A stretch of DNA of 64,000 bases from Aurelia coerulea (taxonomy: Eukaryota > Cnidaria > Scyphozoa > Semaeostomeae > Ulmaridae): contig CM076951.1 of assembly GCA_039566865.1 (NCBI GenBank), forward strand, positions 17,803,484-17,867,483, read 5' to 3'. This document shows, one piece after another, positions 11,684 through 22,577 of this stretch (positions are counted from its first letter, which is position 1; every line of letters begins with the position of its first letter). The translations under genes and the position numbers were made by a program. The notes under the pieces were generated by a model, which had not been told where the DNA came from, ran no database searches, and saw only the letters and a program-made list of their open reading frames with translations.

Positions 11684-11992
11684 TACGAAAGTTTTTCAAA
11701 CTAAAACTACCATTCCCAAGGGTAATAATAATAGGGTATTAGGCTGTGTTGTGTACATCCATCTGCTTGATGGAAAAACAGACATGCTGATTGAGTAAGA
11801 GGTAGGTTGTCAATGTTGGGTAGAGCAAGATTTGTGAGCTAGAAACAGTGGTTTCAGAAGTTGTTAATAGACCCAGAGAGACATTTTGTTGTTATTTATT
11901 ATATTACATATTATATTATATGTTCACCTGGGATGTGTTAAAAGTTAACAACTAAATGAAGTAAATGGAATAATATTCTTCTTTCAAGGAAA
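11684..11992. other. Intergenic, nothing recognised
   Basis: AT-rich sequence with no open frame, repeat boundary or splice pair that I can support. Confidence 0.5.
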
Positions 11993-12242
11993 ATGCCCAA
12001 GACTGGACCAAGCCGTTTAGAATGGGAGGAGCGTTTCATTGGCATTGCAGAGGGCACTTACAAAGTGGGCCCTGGGCAAATGCCACCAAAAGGCAGTGTC
12101 AACTATGTCCGAATTCAAAAAATATACCGTTGCCCATTGCAGACCACATCCAATTATGGTAGGAATGTTTTGGGCCAGAAGGCACAGTGCATGTGCACTT
12201 ACCATAACAGACGCAATAAAGTAAAAGCATTTGTATTAAAGG
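11993..12242 (+). other. Unrecognised short open frame
   Basis: ATG at 11993 opens ~83 codons before the frame enters a transposable element at 12243. It contains RLEWEERFIGIAEGTYKVG and a CMCTYHNRRNK stretch with a possible Cys pair. It is not recognised; it could be a truncated exon. The preceding bases resemble a weak splice acceptor only. Confidence 0.2.
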
Positions 12243-13310
12243 CCTTAACCCGACGTTACTAAAACACGGAATAAGGGGAACAGGCCAGTAACAAGCGGAA
12301 CAAGCAAGGAACAACCCAGTAACAAGCAGCACAACTACGGAACAGTCCAGTGAAAAGCATGAAACAATAGGAACAGGCAAGTAACATTGGAATAGCAACA
12401 CAGTAACTACCATAGAACAACTGTAATGACCTAAAATAAAGGGAATAAAGGGAAGCATCCTACTTCCAGTAAAAGAAAGTTTATTTTAAAATATCGATCC
12501 ATCCTAGTGCAACGTCTTAATTCTTTGGTGATCTGACAGTAAAGTTGTTCGCAAAATGTTTCCTATAAAACAATTAACTGTATTCATTGCTTTCCTCGAT
12601 GCAAACTGGTTGAATCACAGGTAGCGGAGAATAGTTCAGTATTTTTAAAATGGAATTGTTCAGTTTAAAATTAGTAAAAACAAACCTTTCTTATCAGTTA
12701 AATGTGTCTGATTTCTCTGTGAATCTGATCCTTAGGCCAACATGCGAACAACTGTTTAGTGTTGTTGCTGTTGTCTCAGAAATAACACTAAACAGTCGTT
12801 CGCATGTTAGCCTAAGGACCAGATTCACAGAGAAATCAGACACATTTAACTGATAAGAAAGGTTTGTTTTTACTAATTTCAAACTGAACAATTCCATTTT
12901 AAAAATACTGAACTATTCTCCGCCCACCTGTGGTTGAGTGAAAGTTTTGCAATAACATATCCTGCTTTAGCTTTGCCAAATAATTTTTTATTTTTGTTCA
13001 TTTGTTATTCTTTTTCATTACTCGATTCACGCAGCACGCAACACATCGCATGAGGCTTTACAAATGTGGAGTAACAACCCAATCTCTTGGAGTTCAGTAC
13101 ACTAATTTCATGCTTTCGGTGCTTTATTCAATGCATTACTGGCCTATTCTGCTTGTGACTGGCCAGTTCCTTGCTTATTCCACTTGTTATTCTGGGTTGT
13201 TCCTTGCTTGTTCTGCTTGTTGCTGGGTTGTTCCTTGCTTGTTACGCTGGTTACTGGCCTGTTCCGCTTGTTACTGGCTTGTTCCGTGTTTTAGTAAAGT
13301 CGGGCCTTAA
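12243..13310. mobile_element. TIR element with AACAAGC-repeat arms, CCTTAA flanks
   Basis: The element spans 12249-13304. Ends CCCGAC(G)TTACTAAAACACGG are inverted at the right. CCTTAA lies immediately outside on both sides (12243-12248, 13305-13310). Both arms hold direct repeats of GGAACAAGCAAGGAACAACC type. A second near-perfect hairpin sits in the middle (12625-12922). No transposase. A 6-bp duplication containing TTAA is unusual; a TTAA-type insertion into a pre-existing CCTTAA is the alternative. Confidence 0.75.
12625..12922. repeat. Near-perfect 298-bp palindrome
   Basis: Arms of ~139 bp and a loop of ~20 nt. The two strands encode almost the same short frame from opposite arms (12650-12853 and 12694-12897), as expected of a palindrome. 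The few mismatches suggest recent formation or ongoing arm homogenisation. Confidence 0.9.
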
Positions 13311-13329
13311 CCCGGCCCCTCTCTTGACG

Positions 13330-14735
13330 ACATACCAGGTCAAATTGCTATCTGATGAGGCAGTTCATATGGCTATTACGTCCATGGAATTGAAGCGGCA
13401 CTGCAGGCGAGGGACCCGTGGAACAGATGAGACCACTGCCTTAATAGAGGACCTCATTCTGCAAATGTCTACAATGACAGATGTGCTTGGGGTTTCTATT
13501 TTCAAGGCAGAGATCAGTGATATCTGGGCCACGGAGAAGAAGCATGTACCCTGCATTCAAGACCTGGGTGACGTGTCCCTTTATGCTGTCATCCGGACTG
13601 TGATAAAGAGTGGAAGAGATCTGCCAGTTTATCATTGTGCCAGAGAAGCTACGTCGCTGGAATGCTTCCATCGTCACATCAAAGATGTCATCCCTGGAAC
13701 TTCTGCTAATGTAGTGAATATCCAGGCCTATCTCGTTGATGGTGTCACTAGGTGGAATATGTCTCGTAGAGAGGGAGCTGAGCGACCTTCGTGACTCTAT
13801 ACATGGCTCCCCTCTTCTTGACAGAAATCCACCTGCCAAGTACACCGGAGAGAAATTTGGCATGGATTTTCGGTATTGGCAGAATTCATTGTCTTTCAAT
13901 TTGGAAGACATAGGTAGTCTAGTGGAAGACGTCTTGATGTCGGAAGATAATGAAAGTGACGCAGATTCCGGCATTGCGATTGAAATGCACCATGATGAGC
14001 TGCCAGGTGTTGAAGGGGCGCTGGACACCAGGTTTGACAATAATGTTCGGCCCTCAGACTCAGACCAATCAGATGCCGATGACAATGTAACTGTAATTAC
14101 TGCAGAAAACTACTGGGTGGCCTTACAAAATTATATGGATTTGGAAGGTCTAGGGTCTACCGATGTGCATTCTACTTCGATATATCTGCAACTGAAGCTA
14201 AATGCACCACCTATAAAATTTTGTTAGGACACCCGGTAATTTGGTTGTATACCTCTAATGTTTGTTGCAGGATTTATATTGTGCAATATAGAAAGATACA
14301 GTTTGTAGTGTTCCACCTGCTCTGCCTCTTTATAATCTGAGACTCTAGTGTGCCACAATGACTTGTTGACATTATCAATTTACTAAGATGAAAGACCACA
14401 TTGACAAATGTTTATTAGTTATAAATTGCAAATAGGTGTTCATTATTTCCACTTTTTCCCTTTCAGGTTCTCCTGAGGATGCCTCCGTCAACTGGCAGGG
14501 TATTCCTGGATGGGACAAAGTTGATCGTCTGGCAGTGGAGTTGCTGTCGTTAAAGGGCATCAGTGTCACCAAGAAGGAAGCTGAGAGGGTGATCCAGTTG
14601 TATGACAAACTGGATGAGTACGACAAAAAGCCTTTGACTTTCAAGTCCGTCATTCACAAACCATCAACTGGCAGTTTTGCAAGGTCAAAGCACAGGAATG
14701 GTCATGTTGGCATTGAAGCTGTGGCAAGGTAGCAA
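13330..14735 (+). pseudogene. HCRRRTRGT-family (HMGXB3/KDZ-like) pseudogene, copy A
   Basis: Homology to copy B begins at about 13338. The frame through 13794 encodes ELKRHCRRGTRGTDETTALI, KKHVPCIQDLGDVSLYAV, a 'CARE..SLECFHRHIK' motif and GTSANVVN. A one-base shift then leads into 13736-14227 (LLDRNPPAKYTGEKFGMDF, acidic tail). After an intron-like gap, an exon at about 14464-14729 (GSPEDASVNWQGIPGWDK) is bounded by TTTCAG and GTAGC. Related uncharacterised proteins in fish and cnidarians are linked with HMGXB3-like or KDZ-associated proteins; this is recalled, not searched. The 5' half of the gene is missing. Confidence 0.65.
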
Positions 14736-14780
14736 CCCTAACATATGCACATGCAATTGATCTACTTTTTTAATGTGAAA

Positions 14781-15728
14781 TTAAAAACCCTGGGATTGCA
14801 TGTAATTTGGCATTGGCTGCATTGGATGTAAAGGCTGCCTTGTCATTGATTGCCTCAAAAGAGCAAATCCATCCACAATTGAGCTGGAGAGCTTCTCTAT
14901 GTTTGAAGTTAATTTATTCAAACATTGCGAGTGCTCTTTCTCTGTATTTTCCATCATTTCAATTAATTTCCTTTTAATTTTGAGCTCTTCTTGGGCACAA
15001 TTCAACAGTTGACTATCAGCAGGGAGTTTCCTTTTTAGTTTCTCCTGTTTGTATCCTTTAAGTTTTGCATTGAGTAAATTTCGTCGTTCCTTGACAACTG
15101 ATGCTGGGACCCCGCCAGGTTCAATTTCTTCTGTCTGGTCTAATATATCTGAGGTATCAGCAAGGTCCAGTGAACTGGATGTTGTATATGATTTCTTTAT
15201 TGGAGTTGATGCACAGAAGGAAGCATTACTTGCTGATTCAGATTGGTAGTTTTCTTCAATCTCTGCAGTTTCTATGCCTGACTGCAAGGTTGTCGTCGCA
15301 GGTGAACCACCCCAAAGTTGTTCACAGAGCTCAAAATAAAGCAAAACAACTCTTCCATGTCCACTTCTCCGCCCACTGTCCACAGCATGTCTGTACTTCA
15401 GTCGAATAGACTTGAGCTTTGTAGTTAAAATTCCCTTGGTAAGTTCATCCCTTGAATGTGGATAATCCTTGCCAATATTTTCCGCTTCCTCGACACTTGA
15501 AGGGTACTGACTTTGGTATGCAGCCAAGATGTCAGTGTATTTGTTTTGACATGATTCCCAGTCAACACTCTCCATGGTCTTCTCAACTTTGTATTCGTTT
15601 GTGACGTTGAGCAGCAGCTCAACTTCGTCGTCTGTCCACACGAAAAATTCCGTTTTGCTTTTTTCATCTTGCTTCTTCAATTTTCTAACTGTTTTCGACA
15701 TATTTGAGCATCTATCTATCTTCAGCAA
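14781..15728 (-). CDS. Myb/SANT-like DNA-binding protein of a Harbinger element
   Basis: An uninterrupted 315-codon frame. The first ATG is at 15728, with an equally good ATG at 15701. Residues ~28-115 hold a Myb/SANT-like domain (FFVWTDDEVELLLNVTNEYK, GILTTKLKSIRLKYRHAVDSGRRSGHGRVV). Then come a Ser-rich linker, a basic patch (GYKQEKLKRKLP) and a C-terminal helix rich in Glu/Lys, probably for multimerisation. PIF/Harbinger elements encode such Myb-like partners, which help the transposase reach the nucleus and bind termini. A Harbinger-type terminal sequence lies upstream at ~15997, so this is most likely transposon-encoded. No transposase lies next to it. Confidence 0.7.
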   Translation of the reverse strand: MLKIDRCSNMSKTVRKLKKQDEKSKTEFFVWTDDEVELLLNVTNEYKVEKTMESVDWESCQNKYTDILAAYQSQYPSSVEEAENIGKDYPHSRDELTKGILTTKLKSIRLKYRHAVDSGRRSGHGRVVLLYFELCEQLWGGSPATTTLQSGIETAEIEENYQSESASNASFCASTPIKKSYTTSSSLDLADTSDILDQTEEIEPGGVPASVVKERRNLLNAKLKGYKQEKLKRKLPADSQLLNCAQEELKIKRKLIEMMENTEKEHSQCLNKLTSNIEKLSSSIVDGFALLRQSMTRQPLHPMQPMPNYMQSQGF

Positions 15729-15842
15729 AGCAAGAAGGCCTAGCCACTACTAGCCTGAACTGAACTGTCACTCTTCGCCACTTTTCGGCGCATGCGCTAA
15801 TATCTTTGACTTTCCCGCCGGAGCATTTGTTAATCTATGCAT

Positions 15843-16000
15843 GCTCATAGCCGAAATTGGTCGTTTTCGAATGTAGCATCGTTTTCGCGTGGACGGGGAT
15901 ATTTTCGAAAACGCTCCTTGTGTGGACGCAAATCTTTTTTTAAACGGATAAAAAAAGATGCGTTTTCGAAAAGATCCGGATACGTGTGGACGGGGCCTTA
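15843..16000. repeat. Harbinger-type terminal repeat with TTA flank
   Basis: The sequence reads outward to TACGTGTGGACGGGGCC followed by TTA at 15998-16000, with several GTTTTCGAAAACGC and GTGTGGACG subrepeats. PIF/Harbinger elements use 3-bp TTA/TAA targets. The opposite terminus was not found to the left of 14.8 kb, so the element is probably truncated there. Confidence 0.5.
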
Positions 16001-16396
16001 CTTTTCATATCATTCACTGATTTTCTTTTCTCTAATAATTTTGCTGTTGCCGTTTTGATATATTACAGTGCCAGTTCACATTCTTACATTCAATCCTTTT
16101 CTTTGTGGGAGCCAAAATATTTTCTGAAAATTTCGGAAAATATTTACGATTTCAGAAAAGTGCAATGGTAGGATTGTAGAGAAATAGCTAAAGTTGCTTT
16201 GAAGTCTTATAGTTCATAGTCATAAGAGGAAAGCTATAGTCTTGAAGCTGTGAAGACTCTTTTTTGCTATGTTATTGTGCGGAAATTTTTCATGCCTAGT
16301 CCACTTGAAGGTGCATCAAAGTTGAGTCTTTGTGTTGCAAATGGCGATTCCTACAAAGCATTGAGAATGATCCGGTTTTAGGCGATTTACGAGGGA

Positions 16397-16613
16397 ATGC
16401 CTGGATCAAACTGTTTGATATACGGGTGCCGCGCGTCTAGAAGTAAGAAGTATAAAGGAATTGCGATATAAAAAGTTCCTGCAGCAAAAGACGAATTCAA
16501 TACAAGGTGGAGAGGAAAACTAATTCACATTGTCACCAAAGATAGGGTCATCGACAAGAGCTCGAGGAAGCAAATCAAAAGCAAAAAGCATACTTCTCAT
16601 CAAATTATTCACC
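16397..16613 (+). pseudogene. THAP/C2CH-like zinc-finger exon with stop codon
   Basis: Too broken for a long open frame. From ATG at 16397 the frame reads MPGSNCLIYGCRASRSKKYK and then IAI followed by TAA at 16469-16471. It continues as KVPAAKDEFNTRWRGKLIH and later a Lys-rich helix, ending at a donor-like GTAAGT at 16614. The C-x(4)-C start, the KVPA..D...W segment and the exon end resemble the THAP-like C2CH domains of cnidarian proteins and Kolobok/P-type transposases. The second Cys/His pair is degraded. Confidence 0.5.
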
Positions 16614-17209
16614 GTAAGTATTATTATTTCAATTTTACTTTTCTGTTCACACAACTGTTCTAATTCGCTGTTGCTAGTTTTTACAGGCGCATCTTCATGA
16701 TTTGATGTTTAGGCCATGCCGCTTTTCCCTCTCTTTCTTGCATCATGATAACAATTTAGACTTGTGTTAGATTTATAATTGTGTTATCTCGTGCTGTCTA
16801 CACTTGTCCACACTTGGGCCAATACGGAAAGTTTCTTAATTTTATCAGATTTTGAATTCTCAAAATTTCTCAGGGGTTTCTAAAAAAGTTTCCATAACAT
16901 GAAAAACAGAGTCTTCATGTTTACTTCATGTGGCTTTGTGAAAATTTCAAAACAAGGTTTTTTAAGCCTTTGCAATGTTTAGACATTTCCCAAGTACCCT
17001 CCGAAATATGTGATACATGAACCAACTGATGATACAATAAAAATGTTTCTTTTAACCTAAAGGTCATTACCCAACTGGAAACCAAAAATTGTTTGATGAA
17101 TTATATGAAGATGTGAATCTACAGACATTATATTAATGCATGATTTGGTAAATTACAAATGAGAGACTGAAAGAAAATTTCTAATTTTGCAGGTCAAGAT
17201 AGAAAGACA
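16614..17209. other. Intron-like, nothing coding
   Basis: Follows the donor of the THAP-like exon. An acceptor-like TTTTGCAG sits at about 17190, just before the next element. No conserved domain is visible. Confidence 0.4.
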
Positions 17210-18044
17210 TTAAAGGGAATATAAGCATATATAAGTGGCTCCGAGCCACAAGACCTAAACTGTCAATCAAATTTAACCAATCACAACAAGCTATCTACCA
17301 TTGCACGTGATCATTTTCACTGCAGCCCAGCCTGCACGAGGGCACGTAACGGGCGATCAGTAATGGCGGGGAAGAGTTGCTTCGTTGTTTCTCTATCCGC
17401 TAAGGGGCAAAAACGGACAAGAAATGGAAAGAAAAATTGACCACCGTGATGAAGCAGACCTTGTAGCCGCAGAATTTGATGTCATGAAGAAATCGAAGCG
17501 CTTTGAGTCCATTTACGATACGAATGAATTGCTGAAATGGATGGGTACAGGATAAACAAGCACATCTCATTGGGCCTAAACGTATCTTCAGACAAGGGAA
17601 TCTTCACTAAAGTTAGCCTGACGGAATCTATGGACAAAGGGCTAGTGTTGCGGAAGAAATACTGATAAATAGTGAGCATTCAACAAAGCAGCCGAGCCGG
17701 GCCTTATATAAACACTGCATCCATCGATCGCGACAATGATGGCAAACAACAAACAACTCATACGATTAGGTCATTGAGACGTAAGTGGAGCTAAATTACC
17801 TTTCCTTCTCACTTCTTTTATCTCGATTCACTCGAGCAAACTACTTCAGAATCGTCGCAGTCAGGAAGAAGGAATCTTGCTTGCTGGGTAACCATATTGC
17901 AAAGTATATCGAGAATCTCCTCGCACTACAAATTTGCAATGCAGAGCTCACTTTCACGTGCACAGTTAGAATGCAACTGCTATGCGCATGTTCTGGTGTA
18001 TCTATTTATAGAAAGCGCCTGATATATGCTTATATTCCCTTTAA
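17210..18044. mobile_element. TTAA-flanked TIR element
   Basis: The element spans 17214-18040 with perfect 19-bp ends AGGGAATATAAGCATATAT, flanked by TTAA (17210-17213, 18041-18044). The TTAA target with AGGG-type ends fits Kolobok best; piggyBac usually starts CCC. The interior has no long open frame. Confidence 0.8.
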
Positions 18045-18130
18045 TACCAGGATGAAAACATTAGATTTACCAAAGAAGACTTTTACTGCTAGCAGATAAG
18101 GACTTTTAAAATATTTGTCATATCTAAAAA

Positions 18131-19514
18131 TACCGGGTGAGTCAGAAAAAAGGAACCCCGCTTGGAAGGCCACTGCTCCTTGAATATCAAAACAATAATA
18201 TTGAAACATGTCTTGTTTTATTGCCAATATCTTCGACTAGGTTCAGTAATTTACACGGCCTTAATCGGCCATTCCTTCCCGTGGATATGGGTCATTATCT
18301 GCAGAAAGCCCCTTCAAAAACCTGCAAAAACGAATGAAAACAATGAGCACATTTTCCTTCCTAAAATTGACGACACTCATATAAATTCATGTATTTTGTC
18401 CTCTTGGGAGAATGGAATCCCCCTGAATAGGTCATCAATACCAGGGGGAGGACTTGTTCATCACCCCAAGAGGATAGCACGTACTAAAGCGTTCACAAGT
18501 CATTGGTGTAAGGTATTGTAAGGCAGAAAAGATAGAGAAATCTGTTCATGATTTTGGGCACGTTTTGAAGGTTTTTTGAAGAGGCTTTCTGGAGAAAATT
18601 TCTCATACAGGGTGTCCCAGAAAACTTGTTCAACGTTTGATTAAATGTTTAAAAATAACGATAAAATATACAGGCTCCTGGTTAGATAACCCTGTTCCTA
18701 AGATTTTAAATTAATTTTAGAAGCCAGAATCTTGCGAATCCGCTAAGAATTCACGGAGTTAGAAGCTTTTGAGGTTCAAATTTGTGAGAAAGCTGAAAAC
18801 AGACGCCCCTAATTGACTTTTTCCTTAAAGACTTCCTAAAATCGAAGTAAAAGAAGACTGTCCAATGTTTCACCTCTCGTCGATATCAGAGCAAACCAAA
18901 TAGGACTTCCAAAGTTGTTTAATTCTTGTAAACCTTGCCAAAATTTACTTAAGAATGCAAGTATCTAAGCACATGGAATGAAAACTTAATCAATGAAAGA
19001 CGGGGCAATTCCAAATTGTGCTCAGCAGGATTCCTCCAACCATCCATAGCCTTGATTCAATGTTATAGAAAGCTAGTTTATCGAAAGTGCTTTTGAAATT
19101 CCATTTGATTTTCTTTGAATAAGCGAGATTCTACTTTCACGAAATATGCATTTTAGGGGCGTCTGGTTTCAGCTTTCGCACAAACTTGATCCTCGAAAGC
19201 TCATACCTCCGTGAATATTTAGCCGATTTGCTAGCTTCTGGTATCTAAAATTAATTTAAAATCTCAGCAATATGGTTATCTTAACATGGTGCCCGTTCAG
19301 TATTTCCTTATTTTTTAATATTTAATCAAACGTCGACCAATTTTTTGGAACACCCTGTAATTTCAGAATGGGGTAGCCGATTTCAGTCAGGTCAATTTTA
19401 TAGTAGATTTGAACATTTCTACCATAAAACTATATATTTGCCGATATCATTGTCTTGGTATCCATTGAGCCGTGACCTTTCAAACGGGGATTCTTTTTTC
19501 TGACTCACCCGGTA
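18131..19514. mobile_element. Tc1/mariner-like MITE (outer of a nested pair)
   Basis: The element spans 18133-19512 with ends CCGGGTGAGTCAGAAAAAAG and its inverse, flanked by TA. The arms remain recognisable inward for ~100 bp or more. The middle is occupied by a second TIR element at 18608-19357. Confidence 0.8.
18606..19359. mobile_element. Tc1/mariner-like palindromic MITE (inner)
   Basis: The element spans 18608-19357, TA-flanked, with ends CAGGGTGTCCCAGAAAACTTG-like and an inverse CAGGGTGTTCCAAAAAATTGG-like sequence (each 20-21 bp, imperfect). Imperfect arms extend for >200 bp on each side. CAGGGTGTCCC is a recurrent Tc1/mariner-type terminus. Confidence 0.8.
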
Positions 19515-20342
19515 GATATCCATGTTGTTTGTTAGAATGTGATGTTGCTTGTTCTTTAAAGAGCCACTGCTGACATAAGTGCTTTGCACCTGTGTGAATC
19601 CCACAATGCATTGCTTCTTTGACTTTCTGGGTGTCTGAAAGTGTTTTTCAGTCCTGGTAATATGAAATTTGGTGGCGTGCTGCCTTTGGCACGCCTTAAA
19701 TATTTTAGGCGTGCGATGGCATGCGATAAAAAAAAAGTGTTTTATCATTGTTTTGGGCACTAAGAGGAACAACCCAGTAACAAGCCGAACAAGCAAGGAA
19801 CATCTGTCTCTATCCCAAGGGAAGTTCGAAATATGTTGAAATGAAAGAGGAGCGCCCGGCATTAGATAATAAGTCAAGAAGATAATAGGGTAAAGAGCAG
19901 AAAAAAGGTGCCGCATGTCCCAAAGGAGTCCAAAGTGGTTGCAAGGGAACATGAATAAGGAAGCAAAGGTGTGTCTCTTCTTTCTTCTTCTCCTTATTGT
20001 TGCCGCAACCTTCTCATCATTCTTATTAATCCTTTCGGCTTTCTTTCCCATTCATCTTTTCCCATTGTCTGTGCACTTGAATATTTCGAAAGAAAGCTGT
20101 TTGAAGTTTTGAATAGTTTTATACAGGAAACAAATGAAATAAAGAAAATTTAGTTAATTTTAATTTTCTTAAATCTTAAATTATGGAGGTAGATTTTCCC
20201 AGTACTTTTTTGAAAATTTTGGGTACGGGTCTGCCGGGAGGATATTCGATTCTTACGAAAATGGTACCCTTGGCTAAACCAATAATTTGGTCAACTTTGA
20301 TACCCTTTGTATTTATTCTTTAGCATTGCTCCCTTCAAATCA
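19515..20342. other. Intergenic with a fragment of the AACAAGC repeat
   Basis: At 19771-19803 the sequence AGGAACAACCCAGTAACAAG recurs, the same minisatellite as the arms of the 12.2-13.3 kb element. An inverted partner fragment lies at about 21015-21040, so a degraded relative may span this interval. No gene is recognised. Confidence 0.4.
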
Positions 20343-20398
20343 ATCTATCTATCTATCTATCTATCAATCAATCTATCAATCAATCAATCAATCAAGTA
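20343..20398. repeat. ATCT/ATCA microsatellite
   Basis: Alternating runs of CTAT and CAAT tetramers, ending just before AAGTAGCGG. Confidence 0.9.
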
Positions 20399-20554
20399 GC
20401 GGCAAAATTTTTATACGTTCAACAACAGCGGATAGAATAGTAGCCTGCCTGCAGACTTTGGTTACTGGGAGGGAAAGAGGAACTAGTTCTAGTTTCTCAC
20501 TCCTTTCTCTCCTCTCCTCCTCAGTGATCAAAGTCTGTGTGCAGGTTAATAGAA

Positions 20555-20730
20555 TTGACGATTACGAAAAAGATGGCGTTGGGAGGCATTTGACCAAAAT
20601 GCATTGCGTTTGCTTGCTATAATGCAATCAACCGTGACTGTGATTCTATAGACAAATTCTTTCCTGAAATGTAATGCATCTTGGTCAAATGGCCCTCGAT
20701 GCCATCTTTTCCGGAATCGTCTATTGGTAT
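20555..20730. repeat. Inverted repeat remnant
   Basis: AAAGATGGCGTTGGGAGGCAT and the following CATTTGACCAAAATGCATT return inverted near 20670-20725. A related single arm is seen at about 61010-61065. It is probably an old MITE family. Confidence 0.6.
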
Positions 20731-20979
20731 TGATTTTAGATATTCATGAGCATTGACTGGACGGTTGGGTTGGGTCGGCCCTGGGTGGCTCTTAGTGAAC
20801 CTCAATGATAATGCCTTGAATTCTTTTCCTAATACTGTGAACAAAACATACGCAAATTCAAAGTATCTCTGCCGTGAAAAGCGTTTTGATTAGACAGAAG
20901 ATAAAATAATAACAAATAGTGAAAAAATTGATACTGAGAAATAATACTGATATAAACAAAAGATAACAAGGGAGGGTGA

Positions 20980-21040
20980 TTCCAACCCCACCCCCCCCCC
21001 CCAACCGTTTGACCACCTGTTCCGCTTGTTACTGGCTTAC
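20980..21040. repeat. C-tract and inverted AACAAGC minisatellite fragment
   Basis: A run of C around 20990-21002 is followed by CCTGTTCCGCTTGTTACTGG, the inverse of the minisatellite at 19.77 kb and 12.27 kb. Confidence 0.6.
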
Positions 21041-21916
21041 ATAGGGTACATTGGCATTGTACTTGATTTGTCGGTTGAGAATAAAGATATTCAAATCAAG
21101 TTCATGGATGAAAGAGGCCCTGCAACTACGTTCTTTTGGCCACAGGAAGAAGACAAATGCATTTATGATAACAAAGGGTACATTGGCATTGTACTTGATT
21201 TGTCGGTTGAGAATAAAGATATTCAAATCAAGTTCATGGATGAAAAAGGCCCTGCAACTACATTCTTTTGGCCACAGAAAGAAGACAAATGCATTTATGA
21301 TAACAAAGGGTACATTGGCATTGTACTTGATTTGTCGGTTGAGAATAAAGATATTAAAATCAAGTTCATGGATGAAAGAGGCCCTGCAACTACGTTCTTT
21401 TGGCCACAGGAAGAAGACATATGCATTTATGATCACAAAGGGTACATTGGCATTGTACTTGATTTGTCGGTTGAGAATAAAGATATTCAAATCAAGTTGA
21501 TGGATAAAAGAGGCCCTGCAACTACGTTCTTTTGGCCACAGGAAGAAGACATATGCATTTATGATAACAAAGGGTACATTGGCATGGTACTTGATTTGTC
21601 GGTTGAGAACAAAGATATCAAAATCAAGTTTATGCATCAAAGAGCCCATGCAACTACGTTCTTTTGGCCACAGAAAGAAGACATTTGCTGGGTCCCAACA
21701 GCTCACATTATCAGCTTGTTAGTTCCTCCAATATTGTTGCTGTTGACAGGTTTGCACATGACTTTGGATTGTGTATTGTCTTTATCACTCATCTTATTGT
21801 CAGTAATGACAGTCGGAAGTCTACAATCTACAGCAAACAAGTCATTCCAAGCATTATTTGTTTGCACTCGCAATGTTGGTATTGTAATACAGGCACATTT
21901 AGGCCAATTTTCGTAA
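21026..21916 (+). pseudogene. Gene fragment with five tandem 44-residue repeats
   Basis: An open frame of 296 codons, five units of 44 residues. Each unit carries YIGIVLDLSVENKDI, KFMDERGPATTFFWPQ and EED.CIYDNK. The last unit ends in ICWVPTAHII, the normal end of this domain. The array is followed by a hydrophobic stretch (LLVPPILLLLTGLH) and then by the LTR of an inserted retroelement at 21883. The start at 21026 is only the first in-frame ATG after a repeat fragment, so the true 5' part is missing. It matches the two-unit copy at 9.8-10.1 kb. Function unknown; tandem growth of a single domain is likely. Confidence 0.5.
21044..21703 (+). repeat. 132-bp in-frame minisatellite, five units
   Basis: Units start at 21044, 21176, 21308, 21440 and 21572, an exact 132-bp period. 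Units are ~95% identical or better. The period is a multiple of three, so the coding frame is kept. Confidence 0.95.
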
Positions 21917-22577
21917 GGCATTGCCCATTCATTCTAGACTTGTTTTTCCTTCATTCATAATATTTAAGCGGTAATCTTTGTAAGTGTTAATCTAAGGAAC
22001 AGCATGTGCGTCATTTGATATTTCACGCGTTTCAGGAATAAGGCAAAGGAAGGTATTTTATTTCAGAGATTATAATGTGTGTAGTGATTCAAGTAGTGAC
22101 TATAGTGTGACTCAATTTTGATACTTGAAATGTGGACGATAATGTTTCCGCCTTAACCACCAAAGAGAGTAGTGATTGATTCTGTATTTAGAAATCTTAG
22201 AGTATGAATTTGTATAAATAAGAGGTCCAACTCTACATCAGGAGAACAGACATGGATAAGTGATGCTAGTGTAGGAAGGGTGGATTACCACCAGCACAAG
22301 AGTTTTGTAAAAGCTCTTAGTGTTTCCATGTTATTTCGTCGTTATTGTATTCGGTATAAGGGCATACAGTGCTTGAGAAAGACTGGAATGCGCCTGTGGA
22401 TATATTGTTGTATTAGAGAGCTCCTAGCAGTGAGAGCCAACCAGAATCTCGCTAGCATTGGTTTAAAGTAATAAAGAGGAAAATTAGAGATCAATAAGGG
22501 AAACTCGATACTTGTGTCTTCTCTCTGTTGTCAAAGCTTGTGCCCTGCCGTACCTAATTTTGGTAGACCATTTTACA
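21883..22577 (+). repeat. LTR copy 1 (695 bp)
   Basis: Starts TGTAATACAGGCACATTTAGG-like and ends TTTTACA. It differs from LTR 2 mainly by small indels; LTR 2 is shorter by ~60 bp. The short open frames here have no supported function. Confidence 0.8.

Noticed and set aside
12650..12897. Two nearly identical 67-residue proteins on opposite strands
   Set aside because: They are the two arms of the palindrome read outward, not genes.
21029..21706. Long minus-strand open frame of 225 codons with FFLWPKERSC repeats
   Set aside because: Antisense shadow of the 132-bp in-frame repeat; only the plus strand matches the known domain pattern.
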